In this document: positions 34,161 to 43,978 of the stretch, one piece after another
Numbering within the stretch: position 1 is the first letter of the stretch
Layout of the letters: every line of letters starts with the position of its first letter
Assembly (NCBI RefSeq): GCF_001636845.1
Contig: NZ_LITT01000063.1
Location: 97,325-161,324, forward strand
Source: Clostridium ljungdahlii
Lineage (GTDB): Bacteria > Bacillota > Clostridia > Clostridiales > Clostridiaceae
DNA: 64,000 bases
Reading direction: 5' to 3'
Notes under the pieces: model-generated
Database searches by the model: none
What the model saw: the letters and a program-made list of their open reading frames with translations, nothing else
What the model was told of the DNA's origin: nothing
Position numbers and translations under genes: made by a program

Positions 34161-36056
34161 TCAGAAGATCAATTCCATAAGTTCCTCGATATTTGATACA
34201 GCCTTAACTTCTATATCCTTAATATCATTAGGTACTTCTTTCAAATTTTCTACAGGTAGTAACATTGTCTTTATTCCCTTTCTTCTGGCACCATAAGCTT
34301 TTTCAAATATTCCACCTACAGGTTTTATCTTTCCTCTTAAAGATATCTCTCCTGTTACAGCTACATCTTGCCTTAAAGGTTTTTGTAAAAGGGCGCTTAT
34401 AATACACACTGTAATAGCAGCTCCTGCTGAAGGACCATCAATCCTTCCCCCACCTATTACATTTACATGGATATCATAATCACACATATCTTTATCTGTT
34501 ATCTTTCTTATAACTGAAGCAGCATTAAATACAGAATCTTTTGCCATACTTCCTGCTGTATCATTAAATCTTACAATTCCCTTGCCCTTTTCTTTAGCTT
34601 CAAATGTAACGGCTTCTATTTCTATAGTAGAGCCTATATATCCACTTACTCCTAGTCCATAAATATGTCCAACTTCATAGGTAGACTTTGAAGGAACTTC
34701 TTCAAAAGGTACAAGTCTACTTATAGATATAACTTTCTTTAAATCCTCTACTGAAATTTTAACTTTATCATTTAAATCATTTATTTCATTATTATAAAGG
34801 ACATATCCATAGACATCTGATAATATATTAATAGCTTTTCTGCCTTCAATTGTATATTTACTTATAAATTCAGAGACCCCGCTCTCAATTTCAATATTAA
34901 GTTTTTCAGCTGCATCTTCCACTATTTTCTGTATATCCTTCATAGAAAGCGGCTCAAAATAAACCTCAGTGCATCTTGATCTAAGGGCAGGATTTATTTC
35001 ACTTGGCTCTCTTGTAGTAGCTCCTATAAGTAAAAAATCTGCAGGAGCCCCCTTCTCAAATAAATACTTTATATATTTAGGTATATTCTCATCATCCGGA
35101 TCATAATATGAAGATGAAAACTCAACCCTTTTATCTTCCAGTACTTTTAGCAACTTATTCTGGAGCATTTCATCCAGTTCTCCTATTTCATCAATGAAAA
35201 GCACTCCACCATGAGCTTCTGTAACAAGTCCAGGTTTTGGTTCTGGTACTCCTACCTCAGCTAAGTCTCTCTTAGTTCCTTGGTATATCGGGTCATGTAC
35301 AGATCCAAGAAGTGGATTTGTAATTTCCCTAGGATCCCACCTTAAAGTACTTCCATCTACCTCTACAAACTTGGCATCTTTTCTAAAAGGTGTAAACTTT
35401 AACTTTTTTGCTTCTTCTAAAGCAATTCTAGCTGCTGTAGTTTTACCTACTCCCGGTGGTCCATATAAAATTATATGCTGCGGATAGGGTGATGCTATTT
35501 TAGACAGTATAGACTTTATAGCTCTTTCTTGGCCAATTATTTCATCAAAAGTTTCTGGTCTTAGAAGTTTTTGAATGTTTTTGCTAAGCCCCTTAGAATC
35601 CAGTACCTCAAGTTGAGCATACTTTTTCAAAGTTTTTGCGTTTTCAGGTCCTTTTCGCTTTTTTATAATACTAAGTCTAACCTCATCCATATATTTATCC
35701 TGATGTTCTGTAAGGTTTTTCTCTACTTCCTTTTCAATTTTAGTTCTTACATATCTTTCTGCTAATGTTTCTGCTATCCAATTATTTGTATTTTCTATCG
35801 CATCATATACATTTGATTCATCTGGTATCTCAGTCAATCCTTTTCCATCACTAACTATTTTATTTAGAGCATATATTCTTTCAAATAAATTCTCGCTATT
35901 CATATAACCTTTTAAATTATACCTTACTACTCTAGAGTTTACAGTACCTTTATCCATTATTTTTTTCAAAAGATCATATAAAACTTTTACTTGAGTATTT
36001 ATTGGAATAGAATCATTTAATTCCCTATTTAATCCATCAACAAATTGTAATTTCAC
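34161..36056 (-). CDS. lonC: ATP-dependent protease LonC
   Basis: A 631-residue Lon-type protease with a non-standard N-terminal region (about 1-165) instead of the substrate-binding domain of LonA. It has an AAA+ module (LYGPPGVGKTTAARIALEEA, VLFIDEIGELDEMLQNKLLKVLEDKR) with a long insertion between Walker A and B, and a C-terminal protease domain whose catalytic serine lies in DGPSAGAA and lysine in LRGKIKPVGG. This arrangement fits the LonC subfamily of clostridia and thermophiles rather than membrane LonB or sporulation LonB. It sits between rplI and dnaB as in many clostridia. Substrates are unknown. Confidence 0.9.
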   Translation of the reverse strand: MKLQFVDGLNRELNDSIPINTQVKVLYDLLKKIMDKGTVNSRVVRYNLKGYMNSENLFERIYALNKIVSDGKGLTEIPDESNVYDAIENTNNWIAETLAERYVRTKIEKEVEKNLTEHQDKYMDEVRLSIIKKRKGPENAKTLKKYAQLEVLDSKGLSKNIQKLLRPETFDEIIGQERAIKSILSKIASPYPQHIILYGPPGVGKTTAARIALEEAKKLKFTPFRKDAKFVEVDGSTLRWDPREITNPLLGSVHDPIYQGTKRDLAEVGVPEPKPGLVTEAHGGVLFIDEIGELDEMLQNKLLKVLEDKRVEFSSSYYDPDDENIPKYIKYLFEKGAPADFLLIGATTREPSEINPALRSRCTEVYFEPLSMKDIQKIVEDAAEKLNIEIESGVSEFISKYTIEGRKAINILSDVYGYVLYNNEINDLNDKVKISVEDLKKVISISRLVPFEEVPSKSTYEVGHIYGLGVSGYIGSTIEIEAVTFEAKEKGKGIVRFNDTAGSMAKDSVFNAASVIRKITDKDMCDYDIHVNVIGGGRIDGPSAGAAITVCIISALLQKPLRQDVAVTGEISLRGKIKPVGGIFEKAYGARRKGIKTMLLPVENLKEVPNDIKDIEVKAVSNIEELMELIF

Positions 36057-36068
36057 AAATTTTCCTCC

Positions 36069-36512
36069 TTATTTCTCTGCAATAACTACTTTTATTTTAG
36101 TGGATATCTCAGGATACAATTTAACTTCTACATCATAGGTACCAAGTTGTCTTATGTTGTTAACTGCTATTTTCTTTTTATCCACATTTATATGAAATTT
36201 TTTGTTTAATTCATCTGAAATGTCTTTTCCCGTTATTGATCCAAACAACCTTCCATTTTCTCCTGATTTTACATTTAATTTTATCTCTTTTCCCTTTAAG
36301 CTAGCAGCAAGTTTTTGTGCTGCTTCTATTTCAGCAAGTTTTTCTTTTCTCTCTGCTTCCTTTTTGTTATTCAATATATGGAGATTTGACTGATTTGCTT
36401 CTTCTGCAACTCCCCTTGGTATTAAATAATTTCTAGCATATCCGTCTGAAGCATTTATTACTTGCCCCTTTTTCCCTAAAGTTTTTACGTCCTTTAATAA
36501 TATAACTTTCAT
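36069..36512 (-). CDS. rplI: 50S ribosomal protein L9
   Basis: Two-domain 147-residue ribosomal protein. The N-terminal 23S-binding domain reads [36 protein letters not shown], followed by the long connecting helix and the C-terminal domain ([24 protein letters not shown]). The start overlaps nothing but abuts the gdpP stop at the adjacent base, implying coupling of translation. Confidence 0.98.
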   Translation of the reverse strand: MKVILLKDVKTLGKKGQVINASDGYARNYLIPRGVAEEANQSNLHILNNKKEAERKEKLAEIEAAQKLAASLKGKEIKLNVKSGENGRLFGSITGKDISDELNKKFHINVDKKKIAVNNIRQLGTYDVEVKLYPEISTKIKVVIAEK

Positions 36513-38498
36513 CTATTCTTCACTCTCCTTAGTATATTCATTTATAGCCTCATCTAATTTTTCTATAGCCTCATCTATGGTTACAGATTCTAATTTAGCT
36601 CCTGCCATAGTCATATGTCCTCCCCCTCCTAGGCCTTCAAGTATAATTTGAACATTTATATCCCCTAAGGATCTAGCACTAATAAATACTTCATCTTTTA
36701 TTTTAACAAAAACAAAGGATGCTTGAATACCTGTAATATTTAGTAGCTCATCTGCTGCTTGGGCAGCTAATAATAAATTTGCCATTTCTGGAGGACATAC
36801 TGCTATAGCAATACCATTATTTATCTTTGCTGATTTTATAATTTCAGCTCTCTTTAAATAAGTCTCAAAATCATAGGAAAAAAGCTTTTTTATATCTATG
36901 GTGTCTGCTCCCAATCTTCTTAAAAATGAAGCGGCCTCAAAAGTTCTTACACCAGTTTTAAAATAAAAATTCTTTGTATCCACACATATGCCTGCAAGAA
37001 GTGCTTCTGCCTCTATTGGCTTTATATTTGGTTTTTCTACCATATAAGGCAACATTTCAGTAACCAACTCAGAGGTAGATGAAGCATAAGGTTCAATGTA
37101 ACTTAAAAGAGAATTTTTAATGAGATCTGTAGTTCTTCTATGATGATCTATTATAACTATTCTATCAAACTTCTTAACTAATTGCATATTTTGTACATGT
37201 CCTTCACTATGTACATCTACAATTATAAGAAGGCTATTTTCATCTATCTTATCTTCACAATTTTTGCTGTGTATAAAAACATTATCATATTCCTTCTCTT
37301 CTTTTATCTTATCTAATATAATTTTTATGCTTTCATTACTATCATCTAATATGATAAAGCATTCTTTATTCATTAAACTGACTACACTGCGAATTCCAAC
37401 CGCAGATCCTAAACAATCTATATCTGGCTTCATGTGTCCAATTATAAATACATTTCTACTATCCTTTATTATATCTACAAGAGCCTGAGCTATTACCCTA
37501 GCCCTTACTTTAGTTCTTTTTTCAATTTCCTTAGTCTTTCCTCCATAAAACAAAAGCTTATCTCCATTTTTTACAACTGCCTGGTCTCCTCCACGTCCTA
37601 GTGCCAATTCCTTAGCCGATACTGCATATTTTTCATTCTCTAAAGGAGTATCACCGCCCCTGCCAATTCCAATACTTAAAGTTACTGCAAGTTTATTCCC
37701 CATATTTATTTCTCTAATAGTATCAAGTATTTCAAATTTCTTTTCCATTTCTTTTTCTATGTACTTATTTTGTATACAAAATACATATTTATTTGATTCA
37801 TACTTTCTTATCATAGCATTTAAATTTTGAGCATAGCTATTTATAGTTCTCTCTATTTCGGCTATTATAAGTGGTCTATCATCTTCTTCCATAGGCTTTA
37901 CTACATCATCAAAATTGTCCACTTCCATTAACATTACTGCATCTTTGTTTGCATTTACTGAATTCATAATTTTAAAGGGTTTTGTTACGTCATAGAAATA
38001 TAAGAGTATAATTTTATCTTTAGAGTTTTCTGAAGTATCAACTATATTAGTATATATATCATAATATTTATCCTTAATCTTTATATATCTAAATATAGTT
38101 TCCCTTCCATTTGCCACCTGCTTAACATTAAAATCTCTTACTACATTCTTAATATTTTGACCTAGTATGTCTTTTCCTTCTAGTATAGAGGAAAAGTTTT
38201 GATTATACCAGAGTACATCACCGGTGATTTTTATTATAACAAGTGGAAAAGGAAGTTTTACGAGTGTATTTCTGGTAGCTATATCAAGTTGAGATGAGAA
38301 ATCTTCTATAAACTTTTTCCACTTACTTTTTTTATATTCGGTATTCTTTACATTGTAAATTACAAGAAATGCATATAGACAGATAGCTATAATTCCAACT
38401 ATCCTATGCCCATATGCCATCAATATTAAAATAAGAAGAGCAATTATTACCATGTACACTTTATTACCCTTTATAAAGTAATTGTACTTATTATCCAT
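36513..38498 (-). CDS. gdpP: Cyclic di-AMP phosphodiesterase GdpP
   Basis: Membrane phosphodiesterase that breaks c-di-AMP, a signal for potassium and cell-wall homeostasis. The 661-residue protein (YybT type) has two N-terminal transmembrane helices (about 14-45), a PAS domain (about 80-160), a degenerate GGDEF domain (about 165-300) and a catalytic DHH/DHHA1 module with [27 protein letters not shown] and the C-terminal [13 protein letters not shown]. The DHH metal residues are intact. It is placed between yybS and rplI, as in Bacillus and other Firmicutes. Confidence 0.96.
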   Translation of the reverse strand: MDNKYNYFIKGNKVYMVIIALLILILMAYGHRIVGIIAICLYAFLVIYNVKNTEYKKSKWKKFIEDFSSQLDIATRNTLVKLPFPLVIIKITGDVLWYNQNFSSILEGKDILGQNIKNVVRDFNVKQVANGRETIFRYIKIKDKYYDIYTNIVDTSENSKDKIILLYFYDVTKPFKIMNSVNANKDAVMLMEVDNFDDVVKPMEEDDRPLIIAEIERTINSYAQNLNAMIRKYESNKYVFCIQNKYIEKEMEKKFEILDTIREINMGNKLAVTLSIGIGRGGDTPLENEKYAVSAKELALGRGGDQAVVKNGDKLLFYGGKTKEIEKRTKVRARVIAQALVDIIKDSRNVFIIGHMKPDIDCLGSAVGIRSVVSLMNKECFIILDDSNESIKIILDKIKEEKEYDNVFIHSKNCEDKIDENSLLIIVDVHSEGHVQNMQLVKKFDRIVIIDHHRRTTDLIKNSLLSYIEPYASSTSELVTEMLPYMVEKPNIKPIEAEALLAGICVDTKNFYFKTGVRTFEAASFLRRLGADTIDIKKLFSYDFETYLKRAEIIKSAKINNGIAIAVCPPEMANLLLAAQAADELLNITGIQASFVFVKIKDEVFISARSLGDINVQIILEGLGGGGHMTMAGAKLESVTIDEAIEKLDEAINEYTKESEE

Positions 38499-38516
38499 TA
38501 AATGAGCCCCCAGTTA

Positions 38517-39515
38517 CTATTTTTTCAATCTTCTATAAGGGTCTAGTTTTCTAAAGTCAAATACCATGTCTATAAATCCAGCCAAGCCATACACTAGGGA
38601 CAGCTTAGTCATAACTGTAAATACTATAATCAAAACAATAATTTTTTTAGATACCTTATACCTATTCATAAGATAGTATGTAACCAATGATACTCCATCT
38701 AGTAAAAATACAAGTTCAAGTATAAGTCCTGAAGAATTAATTAAATACTGCCCAATTGCCATATTGCTTCTGTTAAATAATATTCCTAAAACAAGCACAA
38801 CACCAACTAATGTTCCTATTCTTGTATTCATATACCATTGATTAAAAGGTTTTGCCTCATTAACTTCATATTTTAACTTTTTAAGCACAGCCCTTGTTAT
38901 TGTGTAATTTAGATATGCCAAAATAACTGAACTAGCTATAATTACTCCTGGAATAAGTCTCATAATATATTCTGGTGTAAACATCTTAACTAATTCTTCT
39001 ATAGGTGCCAATTGACTACTTGATACCCCTGCCTGCTGATAAATACTTTTACTTATCTCCATAGATTGGTTGAAATTTTGCACTATTTTACTTACAAAAC
39101 CATATATTCCATCATTACTCATTAAAACTATGTATATAGTCGTATAAATTGTTGTGCCTAAAGCCATTGCTATGGAAAGAACGATAATTGTAGTTCCAAA
39201 ATTTTTTTTATTTTTTACACAATATCCTAGTGCAACTCCTGTAAGTCCAACCATTATTATTGAAGATATTGCATATATAGGTTTATAAAACATTGCTATA
39301 AATATACCACTAGCTATTACAGAAATCAAAGTAACATTATAATTATGTCTAATATACAAAATCGTTATAGGTATTGGTACTATAAAATTAGCAACTATGG
39401 AAACTATAGGTACATATATGTTTACAAGCATTATTATTACTGTAAGTGCTATTGTAAGCCCTGCTTCTGCTAGGGCTCTTGTGTTATATGTCTTATTCTG
39501 CATTTTTACCTCCAT
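38517..39515 (-). CDS. yybS: YybS-family membrane protein (DUF2232)
   Basis: A 332-residue protein with about eight hydrophobic helices, resembling the ECF-transporter S-component fold family that includes YybS. The N-terminal TRALAEAGLTIALTVIIMLVNIYVPI is typical. Function unknown. It lies between a MazG-like gene and gdpP, the conserved context in Firmicutes, and its stop is 18 bp from gdpP. Confidence 0.85.
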   Translation of the reverse strand: MEVKMQNKTYNTRALAEAGLTIALTVIIMLVNIYVPIVSIVANFIVPIPITILYIRHNYNVTLISVIASGIFIAMFYKPIYAISSIIMVGLTGVALGYCVKNKKNFGTTIIVLSIAMALGTTIYTTIYIVLMSNDGIYGFVSKIVQNFNQSMEISKSIYQQAGVSSSQLAPIEELVKMFTPEYIMRLIPGVIIASSVILAYLNYTITRAVLKKLKYEVNEAKPFNQWYMNTRIGTLVGVVLVLGILFNRSNMAIGQYLINSSGLILELVFLLDGVSLVTYYLMNRYKVSKKIIVLIIVFTVMTKLSLVYGLAGFIDMVFDFRKLDPYRRLKK

Positions 39516-39832
39516 TATTCCCTTTCTTTGAGATAACTATATAGTTTACTTAAATCTTTGCCATCCTTTTCTATTTTGTCTTCTTCAATTATACCAATTT
39601 TCAATTTCTTTTTCATAGTTTGATCTACTGATTTATGTGAGTAGCCAAGCCTCTCTGCAAGTAAATATAATACTATTATTCCCCCGGAAATACAGTCTAG
39701 TATGGATTCTTGTGCTACATTACTGCCTCTTGTAAGCAATTTAAAAAAATCTGCTACTATACATAAAAGATTAGCTTTTAGATCTTCTATTATCTTAACA
39801 TTATACATTATGTTGAAATTTTCTTTTTTCAT
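39515..39832 (-). CDS. MazG-like small protein
   Basis: A 105-residue protein with a mostly helical composition resembling the clostridial MazG-like family (all-alpha NTP pyrophosphatase superfamily), found next to yybS in related genomes. The catalytic EExxE metal motif of true MazG proteins is not evident, so pyrophosphatase activity is uncertain. It overlaps the yybS start by one base. The gap of 163 bp to rpsR contains the rpsR terminator. Confidence 0.65.
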   Translation of the reverse strand: MKKENFNIMYNVKIIEDLKANLLCIVADFFKLLTRGSNVAQESILDCISGGIIVLYLLAERLGYSHKSVDQTMKKKLKIGIIEEDKIEKDGKDLSKLYSYLKERE

Positions 39833-39962
39833 ACAATCATCCTCCTAGCCTTTAATTATATTTTAGTTGCTTTCATAGCTTTATGCAATAAATTAGCATT
39901 GATTATGCTGCCAAATCATACATAAATTAAATCTATAGTAAAAAACTAAATATAATTTAAAA

Positions 39963-39990
39963 AAAGTGAAGAATAAAAATTCTTCACTTT
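39963..39990 (-). terminator. Terminator of the rpsF-ssb-rpsR operon
   Basis: AAAGTGAAGAAT and ATTCTTCACTTT pair perfectly over 12 bp with a 4-nt loop just after rpsR, followed on the minus strand by a T run. Confidence 0.9.
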
Positions 39991-39995
39991 ATAGA

Positions 39996-40253
39996 CTACT
40001 CTGTTGTAAATGGCAGTAAAGCTATGTTTCTAGCTCTCTTTATAGCTACGGTAAGTTCTCTTTGATGTTTTGCACAGTTTCCAGAAATTCTCCTTGGAAG
40101 GATCTTTCCTCTTTCTGTAACATATTTTCTTAATTTATTTATGTCTTTATAATCTATAAATTCAGATTTGTCCATACAAAAAGCACAAACCTTTCTCTTA
40201 GCTCTTCTCATTTTGCCGGAATTTCTTCTTCCGCCTTCTCTATTAGTTGCCAT
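39996..40253 (-). CDS. rpsR: 30S ribosomal protein S18
   Basis: An 85-residue basic protein with [62 protein letters not shown], the S18 signature. The CxxC plus later cysteine pattern marks the zinc-binding (C+) form found in many Firmicutes. Third gene of the rpsF-ssb-rpsR operon, 21 bp after ssb. Confidence 0.98.
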   Translation of the reverse strand: MATNREGGRRNSGKMRRAKRKVCAFCMDKSEFIDYKDINKLRKYVTERGKILPRRISGNCAKHQRELTVAIKRARNIALLPFTTE

Positions 40254-40274
40254 AATGCTTTCCCCTCCTTACTT

Positions 40275-40715
40275 TTAAAAAGGTATATCTCCATCATCTA
40301 CTGGAGTAATATCTTCTCCATAAATATTCTCATCAAAGTTTTGAGTTTTTCCAAAATTTTCAGATGAAGTTTGATTATATGAGTTCTTTACAGATTTCTC
40401 TCCCCATTCTAGGAATTGAACTTCTTCTGCAATAACCTCAGTAACATATCTTCTAGTACCATCTTTAGCTTCATAATTTCTAGTCTGGATTCTACCACTA
40501 ATACCTATAAGTTTTCCTTTACTCATATAATTTGCAGTAGATTCAGCTTGTTTTCCCCATACAACTATAGGAATAAAATCTGCTTCTTTTTGTCCTTCTT
40601 TAGAAAATCTTCTATCAATGGCTATAGTAAAAGTGGTAACTGCTGTACCATTTCCCGGTGTAAATCTCAATTCTGGATCTTTAGTTAATCTTCCAATTAA
40701 AACAACCTTATTCAA
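40275..40715 (-). CDS. ssb: Single-stranded DNA-binding protein
   Basis: A 146-residue SSB with an N-terminal OB fold ([22 protein letters not shown] through VEFLEWG-like residues to about 106), a flexible linker and the acidic C-terminal tail DDGDIPF used to recruit replication and repair proteins. Lies between rpsF and rpsR as in most Firmicutes. Confidence 0.97.
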   Translation of the reverse strand: MNKVVLIGRLTKDPELRFTPGNGTAVTTFTIAIDRRFSKEGQKEADFIPIVVWGKQAESTANYMSKGKLIGISGRIQTRNYEAKDGTRRYVTEVIAEEVQFLEWGEKSVKNSYNQTSSENFGKTQNFDENIYGEDITPVDDGDIPF

Positions 40716-40727
40716 TCAAAACACCAC

Positions 40728-41015
40728 CTATTTTTCATCCTTTACTATTATATGTCTTATAACTGTATCTGTAATCCTGAATACTCTGTCTAACTCTTTT
40801 GGTAATTTAGGATCAGCATTAAAATTTATTAAGGTATAATATCCTTCGTTAACTTTGTTTATTTCATAGGCAAGTTTTCTCTTACCCCAAATATCAACGT
40901 TTTCTATTACTCCTCCACCATTTTCTATTACACCCTTAAACTTTTCTATGTTAGCTTTGCAAGCTTCTTCATCTAATGATGGCTGTAATATAAATATAGT
41001 TTCATACTTATTCAT
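40728..41015 (-). CDS. rpsF: 30S ribosomal protein S6
   Basis: A 95-residue protein with the S6 pattern MNKYETIFILQPSLDEEACKANIEKFKGVI, WGKRKLAYEINKVNEGYYTLINF and RHIIVKDEK. The ATG at 41015 is chosen because GGAGGAGG lies just upstream; a longer frame to 41057 would pass through a hairpin leader. First gene of the operon with ssb and rpsR. Confidence 0.96.
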   Translation of the reverse strand: MNKYETIFILQPSLDEEACKANIEKFKGVIENGGGVIENVDIWGKRKLAYEINKVNEGYYTLINFNADPKLPKELDRVFRITDTVIRHIIVKDEK

Positions 41016-41018
41016 TGA

Positions 41019-41068
41019 TTCCACCTCCTCCCTTTGGGCTAATGGCTGTGATTTCACAGCAGGGACTA
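41019..41068 (-). promoter_or_regulatory. Hairpin leader of rpsF, possible ribosomal-protein autoregulation
   Basis: GCTGTG-ATTT-CACAGC (41045-41060) is a perfect hairpin close to the ribosome binding site; TCCCT and AGGGA flank it and may close an outer stem that takes in part of the ribosome binding site. S6:S18 complexes autoregulate this operon in many bacteria through a leader RNA. The CCG-type bulge of that motif was not clearly found, so this is tentative. Confidence 0.35.
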
Positions 41069-41119
41069 CAGTTATTCATTTTACTACTTTTTTAACATTA
41101 AATCAATTAATTTTTTTAA

Positions 41120-41332
41120 TTATTGTATCCCTTTTTCATCAGGTGAATTTTGCTTAATTATCTTTTTTACACTTTTCTCAAATTTATTTCTTGGAAGCAT
41201 AACTATTCTTCCACATCCGCAACACTTAATCTTTATATCTGCCCCAAGTCTTATTACTTCCCATTCATTACTACCGCAAGGATGTCCTTTCTTCATTTCA
41301 ACTACATCACCAATGTAATAAATTTTTTTCAT
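41120..41332 (-). CDS. DUF951 family small protein
   Basis: A 70-residue protein with VEMKKGHPCGSNEWEVIRLGADIKIKCCGCGRIVMLPRNKFEKSVKK, the full DUF951 pattern. Four cysteines (HPCG, KCCGCGR) suggest a zinc ribbon. The family is widespread in Firmicutes next to rpsF or the mscS gene; function unknown, possibly nucleic acid binding. Confidence 0.9.
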   Translation of the reverse strand: MKKIYYIGDVVEMKKGHPCGSNEWEVIRLGADIKIKCCGCGRIVMLPRNKFEKSVKKIIKQNSPDEKGIQ

Positions 41333-41335
41333 GTA

Positions 41336-42226
41336 CTATTCCCCCTTTAAATTTTTTATTACTAAATAAGGAGTTTTTATGTTTTCCTTTTTTAAAGTTT
41401 CTCCTATTTCCCTCCTAAGTTTCATCTCCATATCCCACTGCGTCATGGCCTTAGCTTTACCTGCTACTCTAATAGTTACTCTGTTATCTTTTATATTTGT
41501 TATTCCCTGAACAGTAGGTGCTTGGGTAATGGAACTATTTTCTTTAGCAAAATCCTCACATAATTGTGTCATTATTTCTATGACTTTTTGGATATTCTCA
41601 TCATAAGAAATTTCCACATCTACTGTAATTCTTATGCTCCCCTTAGAATGATTGGTTACTTTTGAAATAAGTCCATTAGGTATTATATGAAGATCTCCAT
41701 TAAAATCCCTTATTTTAGTAACTCTAAGCTCCATACTCTCTACGATGCCACTTTTATCATCTATACTTATGTAGTCTCCTACGGAAAATTGATCCTCAAA
41801 TAATATAAAAAATCCATTTATAATGTCTTTTATAATGCTTTGAGAACCTAATCCAACAGCCACACCTCCTATTCCTGCAAAAGTTAAACCAGTTACACCT
41901 GCTTTAGGTGATATGACTGTAATTATTGTAAATATTCCAAAAAAGTATACTGAATACCTTAATACACTTTTTAAAATAGCTCCTATAGTTTTAGCCCTTT
42001 TATCATTCAATGAAATTTTAAAATCTTTCTGTCTTGAAACATATCTATTTATTATTTTGTTTCCTAGTTTAACGATGAGATACATAACTATAAGTATAAA
42101 TATCACTTTAATAATTATCCAAATAAAATTATACATAGCTTGTGTGGATATGGATAATTTACCTATACTAATATTATCTCCATACATACTAACTTTAAGA
42201 AAAGAAAAAACACCACTTTCTTTCAT
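41336..42226 (-). CDS. MscS-family mechanosensitive ion channel
   Basis: Small-conductance channel that opens on osmotic downshock. The 296-residue protein has three transmembrane helices in the first 140 residues, the pore-lining TM3 motif (AGVTGLTFAGIGGVAVGLGSQSIIKDIINGFFILFEDQFSVGDYI), the beta domain and an alpha/beta cytoplasmic domain. It lies 3 bp upstream of the DUF951 gene in one transcript. Confidence 0.94.
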   Translation of the reverse strand: MKESGVFSFLKVSMYGDNISIGKLSISTQAMYNFIWIIIKVIFILIVMYLIVKLGNKIINRYVSRQKDFKISLNDKRAKTIGAILKSVLRYSVYFFGIFTIITVISPKAGVTGLTFAGIGGVAVGLGSQSIIKDIINGFFILFEDQFSVGDYISIDDKSGIVESMELRVTKIRDFNGDLHIIPNGLISKVTNHSKGSIRITVDVEISYDENIQKVIEIMTQLCEDFAKENSSITQAPTVQGITNIKDNRVTIRVAGKAKAMTQWDMEMKLRREIGETLKKENIKTPYLVIKNLKGE

Positions 42227-42241
42227 GTTTTACCTCCAGAA

Positions 42242-42493
42242 TTATAAGCAAATTTGCTTATACCCTAAATTACTTCTTTCATAAATATTTTTAATAATTA
42301 ACTTTTCTTCATTTATCAAACTTTTTACTGTATCTATATCCTTTCTATCAATTTTTATGCTTATACCACAGCTTTTAGTTATAACTATTGGTGTAGGCAT
42401 TATATTTATGTCTATTCCCTGTTCTTTTAAAATCTTTTCCCCATTTATAGCTCCGTGAGTATTTTTAAAAGTTACTACATAATATTCTTTCAT
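42242..42493 (-). CDS. DUF3343 family small protein
   Basis: An 83-residue protein, KEYYVVTFKNTHGAINGEKILKEQGIDINIMPTPIVITKSCGISIKI, matching the DUF3343 family, described as putative Se/S carrier-like proteins from their conserved single cysteine (SCG) and resemblance to sulphur-carrier folds. It is transcribed with mscS, 15 bp upstream. Function unproven. Confidence 0.85.
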   Translation of the reverse strand: MKEYYVVTFKNTHGAINGEKILKEQGIDINIMPTPIVITKSCGISIKIDRKDIDTVKSLINEEKLIIKNIYERSNLGYKQICL

Positions 42494-42844
42494 AATTATA
42501 ATCTCAGTTTATTAAAGCTGAACCTCCTTGTAAAATTTTACTATTATGTTATATACAACAACACTAGATTACTTTATAATTATTGTATAAAGATTTACTT
42601 TTAGTGCATAATTTTAATAAAATTCTTTAAAACAAATACTTATTTTTTATATACCATTATATCAGAAATATGTTTTTTATGAATACATCATACAAACTTA
42701 ACTAATAATTTACTTTAAAATTGTAAAATCTATGTACCCAACAATATAATTATATAACAAAACACGTTTTATTTTTCATATAAACATAAAAAATATGTTT
42801 TATTTAATTTATTAGGAAAAATCAGAAAAGGAGTCTCTTAAATC
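42494..42844. other. 351-bp intergenic region, nothing firm recognised
   Basis: Very AT-rich spacer between divergent genes. It should hold both promoters, including perhaps a sporulation-sigma promoter for the AI-2E family gene, but no element matched well enough to name. No open frame, tRNA or strong hairpin was seen. Confidence 0.4.
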
Positions 42845-43900
42845 GTGAATGAATTGATAAACAAAATAAATAGAATTAGTTTATTTATTATACTTTATAC
42901 TATAACTTTTTTAGTGTTCTTCAGTACACTTAATTACACATTGCCATTTGTTTTAGCTTTTGTTTTTGCTCTAATACTAAAAAGACCTACTCTTTTTATT
43001 TCGAGAAAACTTAGAATCAGCAATGCACTATCCTCTTTAATTACTACTATAATATTTTTTACCATAATAATAACAGTATTGTCATTTGGAATAACGGTAG
43101 TTACACAAGAAGCCATACAATTGGGTAAAAGCACTCAACTATATATTTCTAGGAATTCTGATAACGTTTATAACTCTTTTTATAAATTACAAAAATACTA
43201 TAACAACTTAGACCCTTATATAATAAATACTTTAGAAAAAAACTTTACAAATTTTATTACTAAATTGTCGAATATAGCAGTAACTGTTTCAGGTAAATTA
43301 GTTTCTTCTTTAATAAACCTATTGACTACAATTCCTTACATATTAATGGTAATATTTTTTACACTACTCGCCACATACTTTTTTACTAGAGATATGACTT
43401 CTTCTAAAATAAATATGAATACTTTGATACCGCAAAACAAAACAGATAAGATATTAAAAATATATAATGAAAGTAAACGAATGTTGGAAAATTACATACT
43501 ATCCTATCTTATAATAATTTTAATAACTTTTTTGGAAACACTCATAGTATTCTCAGTATTTAAGATTAAATATGCCTTAATCCTCAGTATAATTTGTGCT
43601 ATAGCAGACTTGCTTCCTATCATAGGAATTGGCGCTATATATTTGCCTCTTGCTATTATTTATCTTGCAATATTTAATAATTACATCACGTGCACAGGAT
43701 TAATTATATCTTACATTTTGGTTTCAGTTATAAGACAAATTATAGAACCTAAAATAGTTTCTTCATCTCTTGGTGTACATCCTGTAGCCGTATTAGCAGC
43801 ATTATTTATAGGCTTAAAAGCAGACGGACTTATAGGCATAATATTTTGCATATTTTTAGTTGTATTTTTTAATATATTTCATAAATTAGACATGGTGTAA
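42845..43900 (+). CDS. AI-2E family transporter, YtvI-like
   Basis: A 351-residue membrane protein with about eight hydrophobic segments and the AI-2E/PerM family C-terminal motif (ADLLPIIGIGAIYLPLAIIYL, IIEPKIVSSSLGVHPVAVLAALFIGLKADGLIGIIFC). It resembles the sporulation integral membrane protein YtvI more than the autoinducer exporter. GTG start with AAAAGGAG ribosome binding site. It precedes the sporulation gene yyaC by 78 bp, in which AATTATACGTATAATT (43922-43937) is a perfect palindrome of unknown role. Confidence 0.85.
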   Translation: MNELINKINRISLFIILYTITFLVFFSTLNYTLPFVLAFVFALILKRPTLFISRKLRISNALSSLITTIIFFTIIITVLSFGITVVTQEAIQLGKSTQLYISRNSDNVYNSFYKLQKYYNNLDPYIINTLEKNFTNFITKLSNIAVTVSGKLVSSLINLLTTIPYILMVIFFTLLATYFFTRDMTSSKINMNTLIPQNKTDKILKIYNESKRMLENYILSYLIIILITFLETLIVFSVFKIKYALILSIICAIADLLPIIGIGAIYLPLAIIYLAIFNNYITCTGLIISYILVSVIRQIIEPKIVSSSLGVHPVAVLAALFIGLKADGLIGIIFCIFLVVFFNIFHKLDMV

Positions 43901-43978
43901 AATTTTATAATAAAAAATGTAAATTATACGTATAATTAACCTCCATATGGCAAAAATCATAATATAGGAGGTTTTCTT

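Noticed and set aside
42680..42720. Sigma E-like promoter before the YtvI-like gene
   Set aside because: CATACAAA is close to a -10 but no adequate -35 is at the right distance.
43922..43937. Palindrome AATTATACGTATAATT as a sporulation-sigma promoter of yyaC
   Set aside because: The element spacing to a CATAATA-like -10 is 23 bp, too long for sigma G or F.
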